Assembly (NCBI GenBank): GCA_027625915.1
Contig: JANTQA010000051.1
Span: 5,332,501-5,396,500, forward strand
DNA from: Anaeramoeba flamelloides
Taxonomy: Eukaryota > Metamonada > Anaeramoebidae
Direction: 5' to 3'
Length of the DNA stretch: 64,000 nucleotides
Below the pieces are notes generated by a model. It saw only the letters and a program-made list of their open reading frames with translations. It was not told where the DNA came from and ran no database searches. The translations under genes and the position numbers were made by a program. Positions 1 through 10,135 of this stretch are shown in pieces (positions within the stretch are counted from its first letter, which is position 1; each line of letters starts with the position of its first letter).

Positions 1-1131
1 AACTGGAATCAAATTTCAACTAGGAAATATTTGGATAAATGAATTAAAACTGGATCCAACGTCAACTTCTCATTTCCCAATTTGTTGGTTTCATCTCCTT
101 CTTGAAGGTTTAATCAAAAAATATTTTTAAAATAATGTGTCGTGGAATGTCCAGAAATCATATAATTCTAGCAAATAAAAGATATAAAAAAATTAAAATT
201 CCAAAAAGGGTTAAAAAGAATTTATAAACCTTTTGGAAAAAATCATCTTGCTTCTATTGATATCCAATTGTTGATTCAATTTAGTTTGATTTGTGTTGTT
301 GATTTAGTTGAAAAAAAAATTTCTAAATTTTTTTATATATAAGTTCATATTTAATTAAAAATCTTTATCAACCAACAAGAAGTAAAAAAAATAAATGAAA
401 ATCTACATAAATATATAGTTAATTTTATTAAATGTTACAAAACATGTTCAGATCAAAATTGTGATCGTATATCAAACTTACATATTTTTGCACATCATTT
501 AGAAACTTCGATAAAAAATAATGGGGGGATGAATACACTTTTTTTTCGCTTTAGAAAAATATCATCAATGGTTCAAACCAAAATATGGCCAACTTCACAA
601 AAATCAAAAAAACACAATATTCTATTATTCAAAAAAAGAAATTTTCAAAAAATATCTTCAATATTTCAAAATATATATTCGAAAAACTGATAAATCTAGT
701 CGGAATCCAAAAAAATTTCAAACAAAATGGCATAAGTTTGATATTGAAGAAATAAAATTTCAAAGAAATAAATATCCTTTTGAATCAAAGTCTATAATAA
801 TTAATAAACATAAATATCTTTTAAAACACGATGCTCAATTAAGAAATAAAAAAATATGTCAAAATAATCAAATTTTTATTTTTAGATTCTGAAATTAAAT
901 CAAAGCCATTTATTGTAGTTAGATATTACACTCAAGTTGATAAAAAGAATATTTTTTTATTTAAATTCTAATCTTCATTTAATCGATTGTACTGAAATAA
1001 AACAAATAGTTCATGTTGTCAAACACTTTCAAAATAAAATTACTCAATTTGAGGATTACTATTCAATAAATGAATTATTTATTCCTCATGTTCCTTCTTT
1101 TTTATCTTATAACAAAAAACAAATTAAATAA
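1..1131 (+). pseudogene. Decayed CACTA-like (tnp2/DUF4218-type) transposase remnant
   Basis: Protein-like stretches lie on the plus strand but in shifting frames with stops. Around 475-530 one reads NLHIFAHHLETSIKNNGG, and around 546-610 another reads FALEKYHQWFKPKYG. The order H...H, a glycine turn, then a hydrophobic-acidic-aromatic block and lysines resembles the DUF4218 region of CACTA (EnSpm) transposases, which place a glutamate-bearing FE..h..lK block at this point. The open stretch at 937-1131 (HLIDCTEIKQIVHVVKHF) would fall in the following accessory domain. No complete frame, terminal inverted repeat or target duplication was identified, and the element probably runs off the left edge. 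The family assignment rests on motif layout only and another DDE family is possible. Confidence 0.35.
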
Positions 1132-1894
1132 AATATCAGAATATATATATTAAAAAAATCAAATAATCTTACAAAATAAAATAAAACTTATATCTTTTTC
1201 TCCGTTTTTTTTATATTCAGCTTTCAAATTTTTATAGATTTAATTTAATATAAACACATATTTAAAATTCATTTTGAGCTCTATTTTTTTTATTATTTTT
1301 TTCTAATATTTTATTAAAAATTTGTTTAAAAAAAACTTGTAATTATATTTATATTTTTCTTGTACATAAATTTTCATACATTTTTCATTTGAATTTATAT
1401 ACTTGAAATTATGTTGAAATTTTATGGAATTTTTAAAGAAAAAATTCTTGTATTTTTTGTCATATTTCATCAAAGGAAATTCAATTGAAATTTTAATGAA
1501 TATTAAACGAAATTTATTTCCAAAAAAAAAAAAAATGAAATTATATGAAATTTAAATGAAATTTCAATGATTTCATATATATTTGTAGTCATGTGATGCT
1601 ATCTTTTGTTAATTATTATTTTTATCCCTTTTTTTGGCTTACAAAAGTTTGTACCAAGTATTTGAAATTTGAAACAACATGAAACAATATCAGAGACTGA
1701 AATCTCGCAGACTGTCCGCCTGAAAGTTCGAAAAAGTCTTGAAAGTATTTGTATGGATTGTGCTATTCTTGTCGTGTTCTAATCTAAGGTTGTTTGGATT
1801 CAATATTTTTTGAACTAATGTTAATTTTATGGTCCAGTTAAAACTCCCAGATACAGACTAACACTTAAATCTTTCCAAATCATAAAACTGGTAT
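1132..1894. other. Spacer, no gene seen
   Basis: Very AT-rich sequence with poly-A and poly-T runs. A short less AT-rich patch at about 1690-1790 has no long open frame. No repeat partner was found in the window. Confidence 0.5.
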
Positions 1895-1910
1895 TTAAGG
1901 GAGTAGTCAT
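1895..1910 (+). repeat. Solo TTAA-GGGAGTAG terminus
   Basis: TTAAGGGAGTAGTCA at 1895 matches the left end of the 1.38-kb TTAA elements at 3919 and 24668 for the first dozen bases and then diverges. No matching right end (TACTCCCTTAA) is seen nearby, so this is a solo or degraded end. Confidence 0.4.
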
Positions 1911-2077
1911 TTTTGAAAATAAACTATTTTTCAAACAAAAGGGCACACCTCTCAAATCGTCAATACCATCGAATGTGATTTTTATAAGATAATTACTTAT
2001 TGATGATTTTCATTTTAATTATTCATTTTTTCATTTTTTGCTTTTTTTTATTTTTGGATATTGAACAGTTGGGAAAT

Positions 2078-2290
2078 GAAAAAGCAAGATAAGAAGAAAC
2101 CAATTTGGAAGTAATCTACCAGTGTATAAATGGAAACAGTTTAAGTTTAATTTCGAATGAGCTAGAAATAGGAATTAAGAATGACCATTATTGGATTGAT
2201 GCCTGGAACAAAGAAAAGAGAAAAAAAAAAACAAACAATTCCAAGCAAAAGAATCAGATGAACTGCTATATCTTGAAAATGAGACTTTAA
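2078..2290 (+). pseudogene. Possible helix-turn-helix fragment of a Tc1-like transposase
   Basis: The plus-strand frame reads VIYQCINGNSLSLISNELEIG followed by WIDAWNKEKR. This has the spacing of the N-terminal helix-turn-helix of Tc1/mariner transposases (v..l..G.s...Ia.elgi......W...w). It is short, ends in a lysine-rich tail and has no DDE domain after it. The sequence AAAAGGGCACACC upstream (about 1937) and again at 2428 may be transposon end sequence. Low-confidence assignment. Confidence 0.25.
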
Positions 2291-2420
2291 AGAACAAAAG
2301 TTTGACGAACAAAGAGTTATCAATAAAATTTTGAGAACATTTTCCCTATTCGCCTTGTTCAAAGGTTTTTATTGGTTTTATAATTTTTTTTCTTTACAAT
2401 TTACAAAACCAGATTTCTCA

Positions 2421-2616
2421 TTTCAAATAAAAGGGCACACCAATTTTTAAAATATTGAATTTTAATTTTTATTGTTTTGTTTCAAAGAGTTTTAAAGATT
2501 CAGTTGAGTGTTTTTTTATGTTTTAAAGAGTTTCTTAGATTTTAGAATGATACTGCAATTAATCCGATTCACTTATGAATAATTCTTGAAATTTTTCTGT
2601 GCCCTTTTATTTGAAC
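2421..2616. mobile_element. Short TIR element (about 195 bp)
   Basis: CAAATAAAAGGGCACAC on the left and GTGCCCTTTTATTTG on the right form terminal inverted repeats of about 15 bp around a non-coding core. A third copy of the end sequence (AAACAAAAGGGCACACC, about 1937) lies in direct orientation upstream, so the true element may begin there. Class II non-autonomous element, family unknown. Confidence 0.45.
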
Positions 2617-3011
2617 AAGAGTTTAAAATGAAATCTTGTGGAGATCTTAATAATTTTTTTTGTGTAATTTGTGTTTCAGTTTCTGAAACTGATGATTTAG
2701 CATCATTTAAACAATTTATTGATTGGAGTCTCTTTTTTGAAATTCAAAATTCGCATGTTTCCAATATAAAACGGAAAAAATTAATCTATTATTTTTATTA
2801 ACAATTAAGAAAATTCTTGAAAATGGGAGAATATATTTTTCGTTTTATGTTGGAAAGTATTGATTTTGAAAGAAAATTTTTTATTTGGCTTCTTTTTCTT
2901 TATTTATTATTTCAATTCAAATATTAACCAATAAAACTAATTGGGGTATAGGTGATTAAATAAATGAATATTTGATAGACACCTAACTACAGTTTATCAA
3001 TTACAGCTGTT

Positions 3012-3393
3012 CCAAGGCTACCGTGAAATTTTATCAATATCAAATTTTGATGTCGATATAGATTTTTAAATCTAAGAATATAAAAATAAGAAAGCTTCTA
3101 TTGAAAATATTTTTCTATTAATGAGTTGATTTGATAAATATTTTTCTGATGTGATCGAAAAATTAATTCATTTTTTAGAGGATATTTTATTTCGTTTCTT
3201 AATGAAATTTTGATGTTTCGAGTCATTTTGGGATCTGGAAATTTGATTTTTGAAAATCAGAAAAAATTCTTGATTATTGGCTCATTTAGGAATTTTTTTT
3301 TCAATATGAACTTTCTTATTCTCATATTGACCTTTATAAAAATTCATATCAAAATCAAAATTTGATATTGATAAAATTTCATGGTAGCTTTGG
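3012..3393. mobile_element. Foldback element with arms of about 85 bp
   Basis: The left arm starts CCAAGGCTACCGTGAAATTT and the right arm ends AAATTTCATGGTAGCTTTGG. The arms remain complementary, with mismatches, for about 85 bases through TATCAATATCAAATTTTGAT and on to a CTTTCTTATT/AATAAGAAAG block. The core is short and non-coding. The layout is that of a MITE or foldback transposon. Flanking duplications were not resolved. Confidence 0.6.
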
Positions 3394-3918
3394 ATTGACT
3401 GTAAATTTAGATCTATTAAGTAAAAAAATTTTTTTCTTTAATGTTTTTAAAAAAGTTGTTTTCTGGTTATCAAAAATGAAAAAAAATTACAAAAAAATAT
3501 TTAATAAAATGTTTGGTCTTATTCACAAGAATCCTTATAACAATTCAAATCATTTTTGGCAGAAAAAAAAATGATTTTGAATTTTGAGGATCAAATTTAC
3601 TAATTCCCAAATACCTTCAAGTGAAGTTTATTTTGAAAAATCAACTTTTATCTTGAAACAAAAACAAAATTTCAGAGTAAAATTTTTAAATGACTTTAAA
3701 ACTTTAAGTATTATAACTATCATTCTTAAAAAAATACAATTATTTTTTAATCTATTGGATATATCAACTTTTTGATAAACCAAAAGTTTTCTCTCAAAAA
3801 AGAAAAAAAAACTTTATATTATTATTATTCGTAAAAAAGACTTGTTAGAGTATAATAATGATCAAAATAGCAATAAAAGTGGTAAAAAATTGTTCGAATG
3901 TGAGAAATAAAAATGAAT
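3394..3918. other. Spacer, no gene seen
   Basis: AT-rich. The short open frames here (3362-3574, 3584-3775) are lysine- and phenylalanine-rich by composition, and the first begins inside the foldback arm. No recognisable protein. Confidence 0.5.
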
Positions 3919-5299
3919 TTAAGGGAGTAGCCACGGTAAAGGAAAATTTTTCACTTTTTTGCAATTCTGAAAAGGATCAGAAAATAACATTTTTTACTCT
4001 GGTTGTAACTCATTGATTTTTATTATTTAAAGTACTTCATTCATTAGATTTTTTAAATTTTTTTTTCAAAGTCTCAAAGAAATTGCCACAATAGAATGTT
4101 GAGTTGAATTACAAAAAATAGTGTTTTGAAAGTTGAATAACTTTTCTTTTATCCTTCTCTCAACATTCTATTGTGGCATTTAATTTTTTCATTTTTTATT
4201 TTTTCATCAATTTTTTGAATTTTTTTTAATCCTGACAAGATAAAGCAATTAGAAATATTTTTTTATTAGTGACATTTGGGATTAATGGATTTTGTTTAAA
4301 ATGAACAACAACATTACAATTGAAAGAATCATAAAAGTAAACATAAATGGGACTTAAATAGCTAGAAGAATTCCAAAATTAGAATAATTAAGTCAAATTA
4401 TTACTAATTAGGATTTTAAATCATTGCGTTTAGTGGAATTGGAGAAGTGAATATGATTATATGTTATCAAAGTTTAAAACACAAAATAGCCACAAATTTT
4501 ATTCAAAGAATCTGAAATTATCTTCTCCCAGAAAAAAAAACTAGACCCCATTCCAAAAATTTGGACATATCAGAAAATCAAAAATAGGAAAACAAAAACT
4601 CAATTTATTATATTTTCCCAAACGTAATATAAAACCATATTTAAATAACATAGTATTAATGGTTTTTTAAGTAATCATTTTCATCCAAATATAAGAAAAC
4701 AATATAAAATAAAAAATCAAAACAAGTGTACCCAAAATAAGGAAACGAGCTGAAATGAAAGAGTTTGAACAAAAAATATATTGGTAGATTTGTTAAAATT
4801 ACACCAACAATGGTTGATCGATCAAATGATAAGATACCATGTACAGGTTGTATGTGGATTTTTCAATTTTTGAAACTCAACAGTAACATTCTATCAACCA
4901 TCTATAAAAAAATTTCAGATCTAACTAAACAGATTAAGTAACTGAAAAATTGGAAATGAAAAACAAAAAAAAAAAGACAAAAAATGAAATAGTTTGTTGA
5001 ATTAAAATTAATTTCGAATTGGATGTAAATCATGTTATTGTTATTTTTTCAACTGTTTTAAAATGTGTCTAAATTAATGGAATTAAGTTTATTTTAATAA
5101 AAAAATAATAATAAAAAAAACTATTCTATCAATATAATCTCAATTTTTTGATTGTTGAACATTACTAAAAAAAAAATATCAAATTATTTTTTTAAAAAAA
5201 TTTTTAGAGAATCTACGATCACACGCCACTCAAATAAAATGTTCTTATCTCATCTCTCTCAAATTTTTATCATGTCTTATGGTGTAGCTACTCCCTTAA
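3919..5299. mobile_element. TTAA-flanked TIR element, copy 1 (1.38 kb, non-autonomous)
   Basis: Starts TTAA-GGGAGTAGCCAC and ends GGTGTAGCTACTCCC-TTAA, so GGGAGTAGC termini are bounded by TTAA. TTAA target duplication is the hallmark of piggyBac-type elements, though it is not exclusive to them. A second copy (24668-26054) is closely similar throughout. The interior carries a hairpin with two 19-nt arms (4085-4103 and 4159-4177) and a conserved block near 4790-4960 (IGRFVKITPTMVDRSNDK in one frame) that also survives at two other loci. No full transposase is present, so it was probably mobilised in trans. Confidence 0.75.
4085..4177. repeat. Internal 19-bp-arm hairpin of the TTAA element
   Basis: GCCACAATAGAATGTTGAG (4085-4103) is perfectly mirrored by CTCAACATTCTATTGTGGC (4159-4177) around a 55-nt loop. 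The same hairpin is kept perfectly in copy 2 (24837-24929) while the surrounding bases differ. It may be a nested MITE or a functional internal element. Confidence 0.75.
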
Positions 5300-5929
5300 G
5301 AGTTAGCTTTTTCAAAAAATGGAAAAAAAATTGATCTGACTAAACTAATTTTCATTTATGGCTTTCTTAGTCGATCAGAATTTTGTGACACTTGGCATAT
5401 CCAAAATTTATAAGTAGAGAATACCACCAATAACATATTTTAAAATTTTGCCTTGTTGTTGTAGAAGACGCATCTCTTAAGTTGTAATTTGAGATCTCTA
5501 TTTCAAAAAGGAAAAAATTAAAAAGGAAGTGAAAATCTTTTTCATTTAACACTCAATACGATTTATTAAATTGTGAAAAAAAATAAAGAAAATTTGACGT
5601 TCAACCTAATTATACAAATTAAAAAGAAATGTCGACTTTAAAAAAGCAGGAACTGTTTTTATGATAACTGAAAATGCAAAAGCAAAAAGATGTTTAAATT
5701 GTAAATTTTGTAAAGTTTGAATTTTAAAAATTTTTAAATTGAAAGCTATTGATATTTTATCACTTACTTACTTTTCAAATTTTGAGACAATTTCATAAAA
5801 AAAAATAATCCTTTACTTGCTATTTTTAGAAGGTCAAATAGAGAAAGGGTAAATAATAAAAGATTATTTTGTCATATTTTTTAAAATTTCAATTCATACT
5901 TTATTTATTTGTGTAAAAATCAATTTTTA
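5300..5929. other. Spacer, no gene seen
   Basis: AT-rich. A minus-strand open frame at 5367-5552 is short and unsupported. Confidence 0.4.
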
Positions 5930-6200
5930 ATAACACTTTCATCCAACTGTTGAAATTCGAATATACTATTTGTTGCAAAACAAATGGAACAAAATTTTCA
6001 TTCAACTTTGCAAAATTGAAATTTATAAATCTCATTTAAACAATTCAAATTTTTTAATTGTAAAAAGAAGATGATTTCATTTATTTGCTTTTCGAATTGG
6101 GAACTTTGATGGTTTTTTAATTTCTCTGAGGCACGTGATTATTTTAGAAAGCCAAATGAAATTTTTGATCTTCATATTTGCAAATTAACAGCACATACAA
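5930..6200 (+). repeat. Dispersed repeat R4, copy 1
   Basis: A non-coding stretch similar, with many substitutions and small indels, to about 60740-61010 in the same orientation. Shared anchors include TACTATTTGTT..AAAATAAAT..AACAAAATTTT..ATTCA and GAATTGGG..CTTT.ATG.TTT. It lies just upstream of the guanylate kinase start. Confidence 0.5.
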
Positions 6201-6340
6201 AATTTGGGATAATTTCTTTCACAAGAAAATAGTGTCAATTAAAAAAAATGTGATAAGAATTTTAATGTGTCTTGTTCTAAACACTTGAAACAAAATCATT
6301 TTTTGTTCATTTTCGCTTCGAATTAGAATTACATTATCAA

Positions 6341-7101
6341 ATGCACACTTTAACAAAGATCGTTCCAAGGCCATTAGTTTTAAATGGTCCATCTGGTTGT
6401 GGTATATACTTTCCGAAATAATAGTCTCTTTTGTAAAGCGTTTTTGTTCTGTGATCAATTTCTTTGCTTTACAAATTTTTTTCTTCTTTTTAATTCTTTT
6501 GGGTTGAACAAAACAAAACAAAAACAATAAAAAAACAACAAAAAAAATCTTTAAAGGAAAATCTACTCTAGTAAAACTATTAATGAAAGAACATCCAAAC
6601 CGTTTTTCATTTTCAGTTTCGCACACCACAAGAAAACCAAGAAAAGGCGAAAAAGATGGAGTTCATTACCATTATACCAGCAAAGAACAATTTGAACAAG
6701 ATATGATGGATAAAAAATTTATTGAGACTGCAGAGGTTCATGGAAATTATTATGGCACGTCCATCAAATCAATTCAAGACGTACAAAAAAAGATGTTAAT
6801 ACCAATCCTCGATCTAAACATTGATGGCGCGGTCTCAATAAAAACAATTGATTATTTGAGCCCTCATCTTGTTTTTATAACAGCCCCAAGCTTACAAGAA
6901 TTAGAAAAAAGACTTCGAGGAAGAGGAACAGAAACAGAACAACAAATCCAAGTCAGATTAAAAACAGCTAAAAAGGAGTTGGATTGGGTTAAAACACATC
7001 CAGATTTCTATCACCAAATAATCATTAATGATAATCTTCAAATAGCCTTCAACGAGCTCTTTGGTGTTGTAAAAGATGATTTGAACCTTTTAAATAAATA
7101 A
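6341..7101 (+). CDS. GUK1: Guanylate kinase (two exons)
   Basis: ATP:GMP phosphotransferase that makes GDP for nucleotide pools. Exon 1 is 6341-6401, the intron 6402-6556 (155 nt, G|GTATAT...TTAAAG|G, phase 1) and exon 2 6557-7101, giving 201 aa, the usual length for a monofunctional enzyme. The splice completes the P-loop NGPSGCGKST (residues 15-24), which is cut by the intron. Then come the GMP-binding SHTTRKPRKGEKDGVHYHY segment, the FIETAEVHGNYYGTS segment (acidic and tyrosine contacts plus YGTS) and the lid RGRGTETEQQIQVRL. All hallmark residues are present and the stop is TAA. The start was chosen because the ATG at 6341 gives a short conventional N-terminus (MHTLTKIVPRPLVLNGPSG). Cytosolic, since no targeting signal is visible. 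The enzyme call is secure. The intron is inferred from reading frame and consensus. Confidence 0.95.
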
Positions 7102-7404
7102 TGATTTTTACAATCAAAACTAGTTTCATATTATTAATAGTACATCTTATTTGGAAAGCTAATTATTTATATTTGAAGAAATCTTATATCGTTTATGAAG
7201 ATATATCTTTCATACACCTTTTTTAAAAAAAATGTTTTTCTTTTGGTTCGTTTTATTTAATAAATGTTTAGTAATATACATATTTCTTATTGAGCAAAAA
7301 CACATCATTTCTGGATTTTGAAATTGAAAATATCCAATAAATTCTCGATTTAGTTTTGATTTATTAATTTCTTTTATAAATTTTTGTTCAGCTTTTTAAT
7401 TATC
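7102..7404. other. Spacer downstream of guanylate kinase
   Basis: AT-rich 3' flank. No gene or repeat recognised. Confidence 0.4.
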
Positions 7405-7741
7405 TTAAGGAAGTCGGTACATTTTACCAATTATTAATGCCTTAGTTAATTCTAAATCTAATCATTAAAATCATTTCTTGAATTAAATAAACGAAGTTTT
7501 TCAATAAACATAAAAGAGGAGAATGGAATTTATCAGAGTATAAGGGATTTCGATACAAATTGTAAAAAGGAAAAACAAAATAATTAAAAAAATTGAGCTT
7601 GAAAAAATAAATAAAAAAATCTTTTATTTTTTGATCTTATCTGTAACATTAGATATGATTACTTCTTCTTTGTAAGTTTTATTTTTAATTCTATAATGGA
7701 AAAACTTTTGTTTGGAAAATTTTTGACTGAAAAATTACTTG

Positions 7742-9125
7742 TATTTTTTTTTTTCTTATTGAAAAAGTGTAAATTACACTCTAGTTGACCTTATACTTAA
7801 ATCTTCTCTTTAAGAAATTTAAGTTTAAAATCGTCGATTTCAGGATTATTAATCAATGAAAATAAAATTACATTGTTTTGGGTCAAAATCAATTCATAGC
7901 GGTTTTTTTCATTTAATTTTTTTAGAAATATTAATCTATTATTTTGAGAGGAATGCCAGGCCCATAAAAATGATCAATATTTTCTATAACTTCCTTCTTT
8001 TGATATTTCAAGCAAAAATGACAGATTTTATTTGAATTTTTTCTATTACGTAGTTATACCTATTGAAGCAATTATGAATACCCTGAATTTTAGGATTTTT
8101 GAACTTGATGGATAGCTTATATTTTTTTGAGTTATCAATAAAAATTTTGGTTTCTTGATATTGTGAAGTATTTTTGTACTTTCCAACTTTTGGAATTCAA
8201 CAATTGATTAGATGTGTGTTTACAGATTTCCTTTTTTAATTCAATTATATCTTTTAAATTACAATTAATTTTATTGTTAGTTGTTGATTAAATTTTATTA
8301 TTTTTTCTAATGAATTGAGAGAGATATTTGTTAATTTTTTTTTGAATTTGAATGTTTTTTTAATTGATTGAAATTAACATATTTTCACTCATGAATTCTG
8401 TTGTATTAATGGGAATTGGTGTGTTTCTGTTTATTTTTCATATTTTAGTAATAGTAGTAATAATTCAAGTATTTAAATACAGTCAGTTTCACTTTTAAGA
8501 TAAAAAACTTTCAACCAAATTTAAGGCACAATAAAATCTCAAATTAAGGTAGTTAATTTGGAATTTTTTTTTACAATTTATTTTTCCTAGAATCTGAATT
8601 TTGTGTTTTAATTTGAGATTTTTTTTGTGCCTAAAATTTGGTTGAAAGTTTGTGCCTTAAAAGTGAAACTGGCCTTAATTAAAAGTTTTTAATTGTTAAT
8701 TAAAAATGTTTAATACATAGTTTAAAGACTTAATATAAAAGATTTAAATAATCTAATTTTTAAACTATATTCAAAGAATTGTTATTAAATAATTGTTTGT
8801 AGTTATTATAATCTATTTAGATTTTTTTTAGATTATAAACTAGACGTTAAAATTTATCAAAATAAATACCTAAATATTTGATCTTTTTTAAATCTTTTGA
8901 AATAGTATTTTTTTCTTTATTGGGTTTCAATCCAAATTGAATTATAATTTCATAAATTGAATTGAATTTTTGATTGAAATGTAATTTTATTTCCTTTTAT
9001 AATTAAGATTAAATGGTGTGAAAACATTGGACAATGGTCTGTATAAGGTATAATTTTTAATAAAAGGAAATGTGAGATTAGAGTAAAATTACTTGTTTTT
9101 TCGAAAGAATTTTCAAAAAGGAATT
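7742..9125 (-). mobile_element. LINE copy A, 5'-truncated and decayed
   Basis: Minus strand. From its 5' end, around 9010 the decayed catalytic box reads MFSHHLILIIKGN where FADDxILI is expected. At about 8845-8935 comes IIIQFGLKPNKEKN...KKIKYLGIYF, the segment that follows the YADD box in non-LTR reverse transcriptases. At about 7966-8035 lies a CHFC...NIDHF zinc-knuckle. The 3' end is a hairpin, AGTGTAAATTACACT (7766-7780), followed by an A-run (T-run 7745-7756 on plus). Multiple frame breaks. A MITE is inserted at 8480-8676. Boundaries are approximate. Confidence 0.65.
8480..8676. mobile_element. Hairpin MITE, copy A
   Basis: CAGTCAGTTTCACTTTTAAG at the left and AAAGTGAAACTGGCC at the right, as two long complementary arms around a short core. 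TA precedes the left end. The right terminus is diverged. It is nested in LINE copy A. Confidence 0.75.
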
Positions 9126-9526
9126 TTTTCCCTATTTTCATTTAATATGTCATATTCTAGTTGAAAAGGTAGGATATTCATTTATTCTTCTTCAGAAATA
9201 TAGAATTCTTGGATGTGAATGTTCAATTTAAAAACTATTAGTTTTCCATTAATTTGAAAACTCAAAATAATTATGAGTTCATCATTTCAATTTTTTCTAT
9301 ATTTTCTTTTATTTTGATTTAAATTATTTTGTATCTTTTTTTTTGATTCAGAGAATTCAATACTGCATCTTTTAATTCTTTTACACTTACTCTTTATTTT
9401 ACGAGATTTTTTGCTAAAAAGTCCGAAAAAAAAGGAATATTGAAAACAAATTTATAAAAGAATATTGTAAAAAAATAATAAATAAGATTAGTGGAAATTA
9501 AATAATATCTACAGCTTAAACTAATA

Positions 9527-9724
9527 CATTCAGTTTCACTTTTAAGGCACAACTTTCAACCAAATTTAAGGTACAAAAAAAAATCTCAAATTAAGGCACA
9601 AAATTTGAAATTTTTTTTTTAAACAATTTATTTTACTAGAATCTGAATTTTGTACTTTAATTTGAGATTTTTTTTGTGCCTTAAATTTCGTTGAAAGTTT
9701 GTGCCTTAAAAGTGAAACTGACTG
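9527..9724. mobile_element. Hairpin MITE, copy B
   Basis: Ends CATTCAGTTTCACTTTTAAG and CTTAAAAGTGAAACTGACTG, followed by TA. The arms are nearly complementary over about 90 nt. It interrupts family X copy 1. The matching place in family X copy 2 (about 37195-37260) lacks it, which gives an empty-site comparison. Confidence 0.85.
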
Positions 9725-10135
9725 TATAAATTATTAAGATAAAGAAGAAATATCTTCTAAAATTGACTTTTGTTGATTTTTTTTAGAAATTCTTCCTTTA
9801 AACAAGTTTATTTGAAAATTTGATCTTTCTTGTTTGTTCTTACAAAAGAAATAATGTCTGAAAAATACACATTTCTTATAAGATCGTTTTTTTTTGTTGA
9901 TAATTTGGTTTATTTCAATAATTTGCTATAAACACCAATATAGAATCAAAATAATCGACATTTAAAAAAACTTAAAAATTAAAACAAAAAAAAATGAAAA
10001 AGTAAAGATTCAACACTGAATTAAAATTGATTATTTTTACAAAAAGATCAGTGAATGATAATTTTATTTTCAAGTTTCAAAACCCCTGGCAAAACAATTT
10101 TTTTTCAGTAATTTGTCAAAGTTCAAATTTTAAAA

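Larger units (their letters stand above)
7405..10135. mobile_element. TTAA element family X, copy 1, with nested insertions
   Basis: Begins TTAAGGAAG..GGTACATTTT, matching the left terminus of the complete copy at 36476. The outer parts (about 7405-7735 and 9125-10135) align with that copy, including TTTTTGATCTTATCT, AGAATTCAA, GATTCAACACTGAATTA and TTTTTTTTCAGTAAT blocks. The middle (about 7742-9125) is a LINE 3' half that carries a MITE, and a second MITE sits at 9527-9724. The right terminus is too decayed to place exactly. Confidence 0.6.

Noticed and set aside
6219-6629. 136-aa minus-strand open frame
   Set aside because: It is antisense to the guanylate kinase exon 1, intron and exon 2, with a lysine-rich chance composition.
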